Below are positions 30,993 to 38,722 of a DNA stretch of 38,722 bases, piece by piece. Source of the DNA: Flavobacteriaceae bacterium (lineage in GTDB: Bacteria; Bacteroidota; Bacteroidia; Flavobacteriales; Flavobacteriaceae); the NCBI GenBank assembly GCA_947451475.1, contig CANFZC010000020.1, forward strand, positions 1-38,722, given 5' to 3'. Every line of letters starts with the position of its first letter. The stretch's first letter is position 1. The notes under the pieces were generated by a model, which worked only from the letters and a program-made list of their open reading frames with translations, was not told the DNA's origin and ran no database searches. The translations under genes were made by a program, and so were the position numbers.

Positions 30993-33137
30993 TTATAAGT
31001 TTTTTAATTGGTTATCATTTTTCTTTTCACTGATGGTCCAAAAGAAGCCTACGAAGAAGAATCTATCGGCTGTTGGGGTAATTTCTTTGCGTTCAAAGAT
31101 GCCGTTGTCTAGGTTGGCTGTAGTGGCATAATTGTATCCGTAGATATTTTTAGTACCTAGAACGTTGGACACGGAGAAATACAGTATCTTTTGTTGGGTT
31201 ACTAAATAGGCCCAACTGAAGCTCAAACTGCTGTAACTTTTGGTTAAGCTATTCATAAAAAGGGGTTGATTTGGATTATTATAGGGACGACCAGTGCTGA
31301 ATTGCTGCGTTAGTCCGAGTTGGGATTTCCAATCGCTTATCCAGTATTTGGTTACCAAAGACACATTTTGTTTGGCTACGAAGCTTGGCGTCACTTGGGC
31401 AGAAAAGTTTTTATAAATCCGTTTAGTATCGATGTACGAGTAGGATATCCAATATTCTAGGTTTTTGATGCTGCTTCCGTCTCTCCAGAACACATCAAGA
31501 CCTTTGGCATATCCAGTACCGTCATTATTGAATGTCGTATCGTATTGCACTGTTTTAGAATCGTATTTTACTAAATTATTGTATTCTTTCAGGTACAACT
31601 CGGCACGAAGGGTTCGTGTCCCTTTTACGTATTGATAATTTAGGATGTAGTGGGCTGCTTTTTCGTTTTTGAATTGGGATGAATACTTCAGGTATTCGGC
31701 TTTTGTAGCTTCTTCGAAGTTACCGTAGGCAAAAGAGAACTGGCTATTTTTAGATACTTTGTAGGCAAGAGAGGCACGAGGATCTACTGTATTTTCTTGG
31801 ATATAGTTATTATTAGAAGTACGGAGTCCTACTTTGGCAGCTAGATTTTTTGAGAAGAAAATATCGGCTTCGGTGTAGAGTGCAGCAATATTGGCATTAT
31901 ATCCATTTTTTAGTGAAGTATTGAAGTCTTCATCATATTTGGTGATGAAATAATCGGAGCCGAAGTTTAGTTTGATTCGGTCTGACACCTTCTTTGTCAG
32001 CTTGAATTTCATGTGGGAGGCATGTTCGCCATTCACCACCGTATTAGCATCAAGATCGATATGGTTATGGGAGTAGCCATAGCTTAGTCCGCCAAAGACT
32101 TGCCAATTGTTGCCAAAGTTACCTTTGTAGGAGCTGTTCAGGTAGAAATTATTGTTGCTTAGATTGACGCGCACAGGATTAGGCAAGTTGATATCCTCTT
32201 GATTGAGGTCGAAACGGGAAGCATCAAAAGCGGCGTATAATTTATAGATTCCGCTATTGAAGTTATAACGGTATACGGCTTCACCAGCTAGGGATTGATA
32301 GGGGCGGTTCCAATCCACGTTTTGCGGAATGGCTTTTTGGTAGGGAGCCAAATCGATGTAGGCAGTATTGACGCTTAGGGAACTCTTTTTCCACTTTTGG
32401 GTATGGCTTAAACCCAGGCCAACGGTCATTAGGGAGATATCGGTTTTATTTTGGTCGGCTTCGTCTTGGGTGTTTAGGAGCAGAACGCTTGACAATGCTT
32501 CACCGTATTCGGCAGAGTAGCCCCCGGTAGAGAATGCAATACCGCTGAACAAGAAAGGAGAAAATCGTCCACGAGTAGGGAGGTTATTGGTAGAGGCTCC
32601 ATAGGGTTGGGCCACTCGAATACCGTCGACAAACGTTTGGGTTTCATCAGCCTCTCCTCCTCGAACGAAAAGGCGACCGTCTTCGCCCACGTTTTGGGTT
32701 CCGGGAAGGGTTTGCAATGCGGCGATAATATTCCCAGCGGAGCCAGCGGTAGTGACAATATCTAATGGTTTTAGAACTGACACCCTACTCTTTTCTCCGG
32801 CACTGAAGGTACCTGCAGTTACTACTACAGCATCAAGGGTATTGACACTTTCTTTTAGTTTGAAGGTTTTATATTGACAATTGGCTACATCAATAGCTAC
32901 TTTGAGTGTTTCAAAGGCTAGAAAGCTGATTACAAGAGATTGGTTTACTGTGGCCGAGGTCGTGAAGCTAAAGTGGCCTGTTTCATCGGTGGAGGCGCCA
33001 TCGTAGGTTCCGTCAATAAATACATTAGCACCATTTACCGGTTTGTTCTTTTCGTCAACGACAGCACCGCTGATGGTGTTTTGAGCAAACCCCAGTGAGG
33101 TAAGGAGCAACAAGATTAGGAAGTAAAGCGTTTTCAT
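30993..33137 (-). CDS. TonB-dependent outer membrane receptor with N-terminal carboxypeptidase-like domain
   Basis: This is a 714-residue TonB-dependent transporter. The signal peptide (MKTLYFLILLLLTSLGFAQ) is followed by a carboxypeptidase-regulatory-like beta-sandwich domain (about 21-95), with SGAVVDEKNKPVNGANVFIDG. A plug domain comes next (about 115-220: SVLKPLDIVTTAGSAGNIIAALQTLPG, LFVRGGEADETQTFVDG), then the beta barrel to the C-terminus. The protein is shorter than SusC-type receptors (about 1000 residues) and no SusD partner is nearby, so it is more like a siderophore, metal or vitamin receptor; the ligand is unknown. No TonB-box motif could be confirmed. It precedes the TPR-like gene by 126 bases. 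Confidence 0.92.
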   Translation of the reverse strand: MKTLYFLILLLLTSLGFAQNTISGAVVDEKNKPVNGANVFIDGTYDGASTDETGHFSFTTSATVNQSLVISFLAFETLKVAIDVANCQYKTFKLKESVNTLDAVVVTAGTFSAGEKSRVSVLKPLDIVTTAGSAGNIIAALQTLPGTQNVGEDGRLFVRGGEADETQTFVDGIRVAQPYGASTNNLPTRGRFSPFLFSGIAFSTGGYSAEYGEALSSVLLLNTQDEADQNKTDISLMTVGLGLSHTQKWKKSSLSVNTAYIDLAPYQKAIPQNVDWNRPYQSLAGEAVYRYNFNSGIYKLYAAFDASRFDLNQEDINLPNPVRVNLSNNNFYLNSSYKGNFGNNWQVFGGLSYGYSHNHIDLDANTVVNGEHASHMKFKLTKKVSDRIKLNFGSDYFITKYDEDFNTSLKNGYNANIAALYTEADIFFSKNLAAKVGLRTSNNNYIQENTVDPRASLAYKVSKNSQFSFAYGNFEEATKAEYLKYSSQFKNEKAAHYILNYQYVKGTRTLRAELYLKEYNNLVKYDSKTVQYDTTFNNDGTGYAKGLDVFWRDGSSIKNLEYWISYSYIDTKRIYKNFSAQVTPSFVAKQNVSLVTKYWISDWKSQLGLTQQFSTGRPYNNPNQPLFMNSLTKSYSSLSFSWAYLVTQQKILYFSVSNVLGTKNIYGYNYATTANLDNGIFERKEITPTADRFFFVGFFWTISEKKNDNQLKNL

Positions 33138-33248
33138 GGGTTATAATTTTGATGGGCCAAAGGTGTATCAAAGTATAAAACTATGCAATTTATGGTTACC
33201 GAAATGTTATTTTTTGGGGATGAAACGTCGAGGCGGTTTGAGATTTGA

Positions 33249-33259
33249 GATTGCTGATT
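33249..33259 (+). repeat. Short element GATTGCTGATT near repeat copy 2
   Basis: The same 11 bases occur at 9567-9577, just after repeat copy 1, but here they lie before copy 2. They are part of the same patchwork of intergenic sequence. Confidence 0.45.
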
Positions 33260-33300
33260 AACTATGTTAGTGAACAAGTGGGGTAAGGTCTACCTAAAGG

Positions 33301-33355
33301 TATAGTAAGCTTTTAGTAAACTCTATATAAACTCTGAGTAAACTCTATAGGATTT
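33301..33355 (+). repeat. Dispersed 55-bp intergenic repeat, copy 2
   Basis: This is the partner of 9496-9550, with 2 differences in 55 positions and identity over 33315-33355. The same three TAAACTCT units with an 11-base period are present. It lies in the 311-base gap between the divergent TonB receptor and the pRiA4b ORF-3-like gene, 94 bases before the start of the latter. The rest of the gap shows no gene. Confidence 0.85.
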
Positions 33356-33448
33356 ATTTTGTACAAATTCTTATCAACAATTCGCCATTGGCATTCGTAT
33401 TTCATAATTTAAATTTTACCTTTACGGGCTCAAAAAAAAGCCGAACTT

Positions 33449-33985
33449 ATGATTTACAAATTCAGAGCGATACTGGATGCCGAAGAGGATGTTTTCAGGG
33501 ATATTGCCATACAGGACGAGGATACTTTAGAAGATTTACACAATGCAATCGTCAATGCTTTTGGTTTTGACTGTATGGAGATGGCCTCTTTTTACACTTG
33601 TGATGACCAGTGGAATCAGGAAGATGAGATTCCGATGTTTGATACAGGCGATGTACCCGGAGAGCAAAAAATCATGGGAGATTATGCATTGAATCAGTTG
33701 TTGAGTGAGGACCAAACGAAGATTATCTATGTGTATGATTTTATTCATATGTGGACATTCTTAGTGGAACTTGCTGCGGTGGAAGAAGCAGAAGTAGGCG
33801 TTACCTATCCTAGCTTATTGTTCTCTCATGGACTATTACCTGCGGCGGCACCAGAAAAAGAATTTGAAGCCGAGAACGATGACTTCTATTCAGAATTTGA
33901 GGATGATTTGGACGAAGATGACTTGGATATGTTTAGTGGTGATGACAGTTTTGAGGATTTCGGATTTGAAGAGAACTGGAATTAG
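33449..33985 (+). CDS. Plasmid pRiA4b ORF-3-like protein (IS1096 passenger-type), acidic
   Basis: This 178-residue protein begins MIYKFRAILDAEEDVFRDIAIQDEDTLEDLHNAI, the conserved start of the pRiA4b ORF-3 family. FYTCDDQWNQEDEIP and the YVYDFIHMWTFLVELA segment follow. The last 40 residues or so are very acidic (EFEDDLDEDDLDMFSGDD) and probably disordered. Some family members are named after an IS1096 passenger gene, but no transposase or inverted repeats are near, so I see it as an ordinary chromosomal gene. Its function is unknown. It precedes the nucleoid-associated protein gene by 42 bases on the same strand. A low-confidence -7 element (TACCTTTA) sits at 33417-33424. Confidence 0.85.
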   Translation: MIYKFRAILDAEEDVFRDIAIQDEDTLEDLHNAIVNAFGFDCMEMASFYTCDDQWNQEDEIPMFDTGDVPGEQKIMGDYALNQLLSEDQTKIIYVYDFIHMWTFLVELAAVEEAEVGVTYPSLLFSHGLLPAAAPEKEFEAENDDFYSEFEDDLDEDDLDMFSGDDSFEDFGFEENWN

Positions 33986-34027
33986 ACTGAGCCGTGGATT
34001 GGCTAAATAACAAAGAAATTTAAAAAA

Positions 34028-35086
34028 ATGATAAACCTATTTAATGCTCATATTGAGAGCTTATCCATACACCGAGTGGGGAATAAAAGTCGGAATGAAG
34101 CGATTTTTTTATCGGACCAGCCCTATGCATTGAATGATGAGATTGTGCCTTTACTGAAAGAATATTTCTTTAAGCCTTTTCGGGATAAAGAAGAGAATTA
34201 TTTTCAGTTTGCCCACGATGTAGATTTGGATTATAATGATATGTTTAACTTGGCTAGTGAGTTGTTTACCAACCCCAGTGACACGCATGAAGTTTCTAAA
34301 AAAATAACGAAGCATTTATTTGAGCAGTCGAACCATCCCCATATTAAAAACGGAGAAGTATATGTGGCGCATTTGACGAATGTATCGATAGATAATACTG
34401 TGGTGGATGCTATAGGAATTTTCAAGAGTGAAATTAAAACTGATTTTATGCAGTTTGAAGAAAAAGGAACTACTTTGGAAATGATCTTGCAACAGGGGAT
34501 TAACTTGAACAAACTGGACAAAGGATGTTTGATTTTCAATCATAAAAAAGAGGAAGGGTATAAAATCTTGACCGTAGACAGCAATCGTTATGATGCTCGT
34601 TATTGGTTGGAGCATTTCCTTTCGGTAGATGCCTTTCAGGATGATAATTTCTACACGAAGAAGTATTTAAAATTCTGTCAAGGTTTTGCCAAGGATGTAG
34701 TATTCCCAGCAGAAGACAAAAAAGAAGAGGTAATGTTCATGAACCGTTCTGTAAATTTCTTTGCAAAGAATGACGAGTTTGAAGAAAGCAAATTCTTGAA
34801 TGAGGTATTGGACAATCCTGATTTGATTCCGGAGTTTAAGAACTACAAAGTGGATAAGGGCGAAAAATACAGCATCGAAGACATCACGAATTTCCCAATT
34901 GCAAATGGGGCGGTTACGGACGCTAGAAAATCTATAAAAAATGTGATTAACTTGGACACCAACATCCAAATTAAATTAGATTTCATCAATCCGGAGAGTG
35001 CTGAAAAGTTTGTTGAAAAAGGATGGGATGAAGAAAAGCAGATGTATTACTACTTGGTTTATTTCAATAAAGAGCAGAAGAGTTAG
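34028..35086 (+). CDS. Nucleoid-associated protein (YejK/NdpA family)
   Basis: This 352-residue protein starts with MINLFNAHIESLSIHRVGNKSRNEAIFLSD, the usual N-terminus of the family. It includes a segment with YVAHLTNVSIDNTVVDAIGIFKSE and KGCLIFNHKKEEGYKILTVD. ARYWLEHFLSVD and CQGFAKDV are also conserved. YejK in E. coli is a nucleoid protein that interacts with topoisomerases; the Bacteroidetes form is not characterised. No signal peptide is present. The gene follows the pRiA4b ORF-3-like gene by 42 bases and ends in a strong terminator. The two may be co-transcribed. Confidence 0.88.
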   Translation: MINLFNAHIESLSIHRVGNKSRNEAIFLSDQPYALNDEIVPLLKEYFFKPFRDKEENYFQFAHDVDLDYNDMFNLASELFTNPSDTHEVSKKITKHLFEQSNHPHIKNGEVYVAHLTNVSIDNTVVDAIGIFKSEIKTDFMQFEEKGTTLEMILQQGINLNKLDKGCLIFNHKKEEGYKILTVDSNRYDARYWLEHFLSVDAFQDDNFYTKKYLKFCQGFAKDVVFPAEDKKEEVMFMNRSVNFFAKNDEFEESKFLNEVLDNPDLIPEFKNYKVDKGEKYSIEDITNFPIANGAVTDARKSIKNVINLDTNIQIKLDFINPESAEKFVEKGWDEEKQMYYYLVYFNKEQKS

Positions 35087-35114
35087 TGACCTTTTCAAAT
35101 TATGAATTCATAAA

Positions 35115-35150
35115 AATCATCCCCAGTTCATTTCAATTGGGGATTTTTTT
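35115..35150 (+). terminator. Intrinsic terminator after the nucleoid-associated protein gene
   Basis: ATCCCCA (35119-35125) pairs with TGGGGAT (35138-35144) around a 12-base loop. A run of seven T follows. It ends the two-gene operon. Confidence 0.85.
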
Positions 35151-35207
35151 ATATTTGAAGCTACTACTAGCAATGTTAAAATGGGTCAAAAGGCCATTCA
35201 ATTGCCT

Positions 35208-35215
35208 TATATTTG
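35208..35215 (+). promoter_or_regulatory. -7 promoter element of the Omp85-like gene
   Basis: TATATTTG, an exact -7 consensus, ends 19 bases before the ATG at 35235. No TTG is found at normal -33 spacing. Confidence 0.45.
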
Positions 35216-35234
35216 TTAAAATAGCTTACCCTCA

Positions 35235-37079
35235 ATGAAGCATAAACTCTTTTTTGCCCTATTCCTACTCCATTGCTTCGCTGGCATAGAAGCACAAGCG
35301 CAGGTAAAAAATAGTGGTAACGATTCGGTTAAAGTTTATAAAAAAATTGAGACCTACTCCCAGAAGAGCAAGGTAAAAAGTTTTATTTACCGTTTATTGT
35401 TTCGATCTAACAGGAAATCAGCTCCGACTAGCGCGAATACCAATCGCAAGCGGTATTTTATCAAAAAAGCTTTTGATCGGAACGAGGGCAAAATAATACG
35501 CAATATTTCGATAGAGACTTTAGATCCTTTTGGATTTAGTGTGGACAATTATAAAGATGTGCCAGAGAAAGGATTTGAGAAGACCGGAAACCGGCTCCAT
35601 CTCAAAACGAAGAACTGGACGATACGCAACCTCTTGTTGTTTAAAAAGAATGAACCTTTAGATTCGTTAATGGCTAAGGAGTCAGAACGTTTGATTCGTA
35701 GACAACGATATGTGCGTAGTGTTATCATTAAACCCATTGAAATACCGAATTCAAAAGACTCCGTTGACATTTCGATACGTGTATTAGATTCTTGGAGTTT
35801 GATTCCGACCGGAGCTATTTCGAATTCGCAGGGTGATTTTGAAATTACAGAACGTAATTTTTTAGGATTGGGTCATGAATTCCAAAACGACATTACTAAA
35901 CGATTTGATACTGGGCAGAGCGCTTATAAAGCAAAATATTCTATCAACAACATTAAGAATACCTTTATCAATACGACCTTTCTTTATGAGAATTCACTAG
36001 ACAATTTCACTACTAAAAGTGCGCGTGTTGAGCGTCAATTCTTATCCCCTTTTACACGCAATGCGGGTGGTGTATTTTTCGAGAACCGATTTTATACTGA
36101 TTCCTTGCCGAATGCTAGTCAAGTTTTTGCGAAGCAGCATTTTAAGTTAGCTACGCAAGAATATTGGTATGGCCATTCTTTTAAGATATTTAGCGGTAAG
36201 AACGAAGATTATCGAACGACTAATTTGATTACCTCGGTTGGCTTTAAAAATGTAACCTATAAAGACCGTCCTGATTTACTTTATGACCCTGCAAGATTTT
36301 TTTCGGGAGAAAAATTGTATTTGGGTACTATTGGTTTGAATACTAGAAAATTTGCCGAGGACAAATACTTATTCAATTTTGGCATCATAGAAGACATTCC
36401 TTATGGACAAGTATATTCAATTACGGGTGGATTTCAAGATAAGAACAACGTTAGACGAAGCTATTATAGTGGGCGTTTTGCTTATGGAAATTATTTTAGC
36501 ATCGGATATTTAAGTATGGATGTGCAATGGGGTAGTTTTTTTGCAAACGGCAGTACCGAAGAAACCACTTTTAGAGTAGAGGCTAATTATTTTACTAACT
36601 TACTTTCGATTGGGAGCTGGAGGGTCAGACAATTCATAAAACCTACAGTCGTTATGGGAAATCACAGAGCCCCAATTATTAAAGACCGCGTCACGTTATC
36701 AGATCAAAATAGTATTACAGGCTTCAATAATCCATTGATTAATGGCAGTAGAAAGCTTACCCTCGCCTTTCAAACGCAGACCTATGCCCCGGGCAATTGG
36801 CATGGATTTCACTTTAGTCCGTTTTACAATATGACATTTGGTTTATTGGGTAATGAGGAGAATAAAGTGTTTGATAATCGGCTGTATTCTAAATTCAGTA
36901 TTGGCATGTTGATTAACAATGACTATTTAGTATTCAATAGTTTCCAGATTTCATTTTCTTACTATCCGTCGATACCTTATGACGGCACTAACATTTTCAA
37001 ATCTAATTCGTTTAAAAATGATGATTTGTCCTTACCTGATTATCAAATTGGCCAACCGGTCATCGTTCCGTTCAAATAA
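35235..37079 (+). CDS. POTRA-containing Omp85/BamA-like outer membrane protein
   Basis: This 614-residue protein has a signal peptide (about 1-22, ending AQAQ) and a basic low-complexity region. One POTRA-like domain follows (about 86-185), with IIRNISIETLDPFG, RQRYVRSVIIKPIEI and SVDISIRVLDSW. From about 190 comes a beta-barrel that opens with TGAISNSQGDFEITERNFLGLGHEF, a sequence closely resembling the start of BamA-family barrels. It is shorter than BamA (five POTRA domains), so it belongs to the short Omp85-like group. A role in inserting or exporting a specific substrate is possible. It lies between two terminator-bounded or promoter-bounded genes and looks monocistronic. Confidence 0.85.
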   Translation: MKHKLFFALFLLHCFAGIEAQAQVKNSGNDSVKVYKKIETYSQKSKVKSFIYRLLFRSNRKSAPTSANTNRKRYFIKKAFDRNEGKIIRNISIETLDPFGFSVDNYKDVPEKGFEKTGNRLHLKTKNWTIRNLLLFKKNEPLDSLMAKESERLIRRQRYVRSVIIKPIEIPNSKDSVDISIRVLDSWSLIPTGAISNSQGDFEITERNFLGLGHEFQNDITKRFDTGQSAYKAKYSINNIKNTFINTTFLYENSLDNFTTKSARVERQFLSPFTRNAGGVFFENRFYTDSLPNASQVFAKQHFKLATQEYWYGHSFKIFSGKNEDYRTTNLITSVGFKNVTYKDRPDLLYDPARFFSGEKLYLGTIGLNTRKFAEDKYLFNFGIIEDIPYGQVYSITGGFQDKNNVRRSYYSGRFAYGNYFSIGYLSMDVQWGSFFANGSTEETTFRVEANYFTNLLSIGSWRVRQFIKPTVVMGNHRAPIIKDRVTLSDQNSITGFNNPLINGSRKLTLAFQTQTYAPGNWHGFHFSPFYNMTFGLLGNEENKVFDNRLYSKFSIGMLINNDYLVFNSFQISFSYYPSIPYDGTNIFKSNSFKNDDLSLPDYQIGQPVIVPFK

Positions 37080-37113
37080 AAATGTAACTCACTAAGGGGC
37101 AGGTATTTGTAAG

Positions 37114-37121
37114 TATTTTTG
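37114..37121 (+). promoter_or_regulatory. -7 promoter element of the small Cys/His gene
   Basis: TATTTTTG matches TAnnTTTG. A start near 37125 would leave a leader of 59 or 92 bases, depending on the start codon. No -33 TTG was identified. Confidence 0.4.
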
Positions 37122-37216
37122 TTTTAAATAACAGAAATCATGTAGTTTAACGATTAAATTTTGCTGTTTAACGTTCAGCTGTTATGTTTACTATACGAAA
37201 ACTAAACCTTAAATGT

Positions 37217-37483
37217 ATGAAAACAAACTACTTATCTCATGGTATAGTTAAGAAAAGCTATTATTGCTCCCTCTTTGGGCATCGATATGTTGAGACTAAA
37301 AAAGTCAACAATCATTTTAGCGAATTTGAGTGTGAAGTATGCCGTGTGCAAGTCACTAATGACATTAGAGGTCAAAAAATCACGCTGACCACTCAGTTGA
37401 AAGATATTAACGAAACCCTTTTTTACTTGCAATTAAAAAAACAATTTGTTGCTCGTTTTTATTTTCATAAGAAAGAGCAGTAA
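37217..37483 (+). CDS. Small Cys/His protein, possibly metal-binding
   Basis: This 88-residue protein starts MKTNYLSHGIVKKSYYCSLFGHRY. It has C17 and H22, then C39 and C42 in ECEVCRVQV, which could bind a zinc ion. The C-terminal half is basic and helical (LKDINETLFYLQLKKQF). I do not recognise a named family. An upstream in-frame ATG at 37184 would add 11 residues; 37217 is chosen because MKTNYL is a good N-terminus close to the Cys/His cluster. There is no signal peptide. It lies alone between the Omp85-like gene and the ABC transporter. A regulatory role is possible; it cannot be assigned. Confidence 0.65.
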   Translation: MKTNYLSHGIVKKSYYCSLFGHRYVETKKVNNHFSEFECEVCRVQVTNDIRGQKITLTTQLKDINETLFYLQLKKQFVARFYFHKKEQ

Positions 37484-37530
37484 CAAATGATGGATTCCCT
37501 CGTCCTATTTGTAATCAAAATCAATGAACT

Positions 37531-38427
37531 TTGGAATCAGCAATACTTACCATCAAAAACCTCAACAAGCATTATGGCAAAATCCATGCCGTTAAGAATG
37601 TTTCCCTTGAGATCCAAAAAGGCAATGTCTATGGCATTTTAGGACCAAACGGAAGTGGCAAGTCCACTACCCTGGGCATCGTATTGAATGTAGTCAATAA
37701 AACTTCGGGAGAATATTCTTGGTTTGGTGGGAGCATGCCCACCCATGAAGCCTTAAAGAAAGTAGGAGCCATTATAGAGCGCCCTAATTTCTATCCCTAT
37801 ATGTCGGCTGAAGAAAACCTTGAATTAGTTTGTAAAATCAAAGGCATTGATTACTCCAAAATAGCAGAAAAACTTGAGATTGTACGCTTGACTGATCGAA
37901 AAGACAGCAAGTTTAAGACCTTTTCATTGGGGATGAAACAACGATTAGCGATAGCCTCTGCCCTATTGAATGATCCAGAGATTTTAATTCTGGACGAACC
38001 TACCAATGGGTTGGACCCACAAGGTATCCATCAAATACGAGACATTATACGGTTAATCGCTTCCCAAGGGACTACTATATTATTGGCTTCTCATTTGCTT
38101 GATGAAGTTGAAAAAGTGTGTAGTCATGTATTGGTATTGCGCTTTGGAGAAATTTTATATAATGGCACCGTGGATGGCATGAGTACCAATAGTGGTTTTA
38201 TGGAATTACAAGCCCTAAATCAGAAGCAACTTATTGAAGTGGTACAAGGACATCCTGAGGTAGACCGAGTTTTGGAAGCCGAAGGCAAAGTAGTGGTGTA
38301 TTTTAAACATAGGGTAGATGCGGGTGAATTGAATCGGTATTTATTTGATCGAGGTGTTTGTTTGCAGCATTTAGTTCACAAGAAGATGAGTTTAGAAGAA
38401 CAATTTTTGGCCTTAACCAATAAATAA
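37531..38427 (+). CDS. ABC transporter ATP-binding protein (TTG start)
   Basis: This 298-residue ATPase shows all motifs: Walker A GPNGSGKST (38-46), a signature variant FSLGMKQR (131-138), Walker B ILILDEP (151-157) and the D-loop GLDPQG with the switch ASHLLDE near 190. About 65 C-terminal residues after the core form an extra domain, as in ABC-2 type exporters. The start is a TTG at 37531: an in-frame stop (TGA at 37525-37527) lies just upstream and the next in-frame ATG is far inside the ATPase core. MESAILTIKNLNKHYGK fits the family. The permease gene follows 8 bases downstream. The cargo is unknown; it could be a drug, a lipid or a peptide. Confidence 0.93.
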   Translation: MESAILTIKNLNKHYGKIHAVKNVSLEIQKGNVYGILGPNGSGKSTTLGIVLNVVNKTSGEYSWFGGSMPTHEALKKVGAIIERPNFYPYMSAEENLELVCKIKGIDYSKIAEKLEIVRLTDRKDSKFKTFSLGMKQRLAIASALLNDPEILILDEPTNGLDPQGIHQIRDIIRLIASQGTTILLASHLLDEVEKVCSHVLVLRFGEILYNGTVDGMSTNSGFMELQALNQKQLIEVVQGHPEVDRVLEAEGKVVVYFKHRVDAGELNRYLFDRGVCLQHLVHKKMSLEEQFLALTNK

Positions 38428-38435
38428 AAAGACTG

Positions 38436-38722
38436 ATGAAACGATTACTTTCTATAGAACTGCAAAAAATCTGGAAAAACCGTGCTAGTCGGGTTTTGAC
38501 TATTAGCTATTTTGTCATACTCTCGTTTATAGCGCTAATAGCATCCATTAAATTTAATCTTGGTAATTTCAAATTGCATTTTGCTGAAATGGGTATTTTT
38601 AATTTCCCATTCATCTGGCATTTCAACACTTATATAGCTGCCATTTTAAAATTCTTTTTAGCAATTGTTATTGTTTCCATGATGGCTAATGAGTATAGCT
38701 ATGGCACCTTGAAGCAAAACTT
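38436..38722 (+). CDS. ABC transporter permease, 3' partial
   Basis: A frame from ATG 38436 runs to the window end with 95 visible residues: MKRLLSIELQKIWKNRASRV, then a hydrophobic helix (about 20-41, VLTISYFVILSFIALIASI), a short loop and a second helix (about 67-85). MMANEYSYGTLKQN at the end is typical of ABC-2 type permeases, where the coupling helix follows the first pair of segments. The gap of 8 bases to the ATPase gene shows co-transcription. The rest of the gene lies outside the window. Confidence 0.88.
   Translation, partial: MKRLLSIELQKIWKNRASRVLTISYFVILSFIALIASIKFNLGNFKLHFAEMGIFNFPFIWHFNTYIAAILKFFLAIVIVSMMANEYSYGTLKQN

Noticed and set aside
33449..33985. Insertion sequence, because the family is named after an IS1096 passenger gene
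   Set aside because: No transposase, terminal inverted repeats or target duplication is found around it.
37184..37216. Upstream ATG as the start of the small Cys/His protein
   Set aside because: It adds 11 residues (MFTIRKLNLKC) that look unrelated to the rest. The ATG at 37217 is the better N-terminus, though the longer form cannot be excluded.

Overview
The window looks like chromosomal DNA of a Flavobacteriaceae bacterium, most likely Flavobacterium or a close relative. The reasons are the low GC content, the gliding-motility lipoprotein gene gldI, a DUF5606 gene beside peptide deformylase, a TonB-dependent receptor with an N-terminal carboxypeptidase-like domain, and several upstream regions with the Bacteroidetes promoter form (TTG, about 19-20 bases, TAnnTTTG) and no Shine-Dalgarno sequence. 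No phage, integrase, transposase, CRISPR array, tRNA or rRNA gene was seen.

Layout. 1-2240: the end of rplT, its terminator, and a PAS histidine kinase coupled to a single-domain response regulator. 2316-4036 (minus): an isoaspartyl peptidase and a cyanophycinase, a pair that would turn cyanophycin into aspartate and arginine; no synthetase is nearby. 4153-9299 (plus): rluF, a fluoride channel, nrnA, gldI and two secreted proteins that each fuse a cyclophilin to an FKBP domain, closed by a strong terminator. 9338-9640 holds no gene but several repeat remnants. 9641-14569 (minus): an amino acid permease, mazG, DUF5606, def, ruvX and an NlpE/META lipoprotein. A perfect 26-bp palindrome lies between mazG and the permease.

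14726-23251: dapD, then an envelope-polysaccharide block: an LtaS-like membrane sulfatase-fold enzyme, two GT2 enzymes, a GT-B-like protein, a GT9 heptosyltransferase-like enzyme, a Kdo/WaaP-type kinase and a GT4 enzyme. Most of these alternate in strand and meet tail to tail with almost no spacing. They probably build and decorate the LPS core. 23294-27289 (plus): threonylcarbamoyl-AMP synthase, a CCA-adding/poly(A) polymerase-type nucleotidyltransferase, heme A synthase and a CDP-alcohol phosphotransferase.

27286-33137 (minus) is the most unusual part. A TonB-dependent receptor and a secreted TPR-like protein precede a 56-residue glycine-rich membrane protein, a LytS-type histidine kinase with a 2TM domain fused to its C-terminus, two stand-alone 2TM proteins and a LytTR response regulator. 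Three copies of one small membrane module in a single signalling operon suggest a membrane-sensing complex.

33449-38722 (plus): a pRiA4b ORF-3-like acidic protein, a nucleoid-associated protein, a POTRA/Omp85-like outer membrane protein, a small Cys/His protein, and an ABC ATPase (TTG start) with the first part of its permease, cut by the window end. A repeat of about 55 bases occurs twice, at 9496-9550 and 33301-33355, with three 8-base units spaced exactly 11 bases apart.
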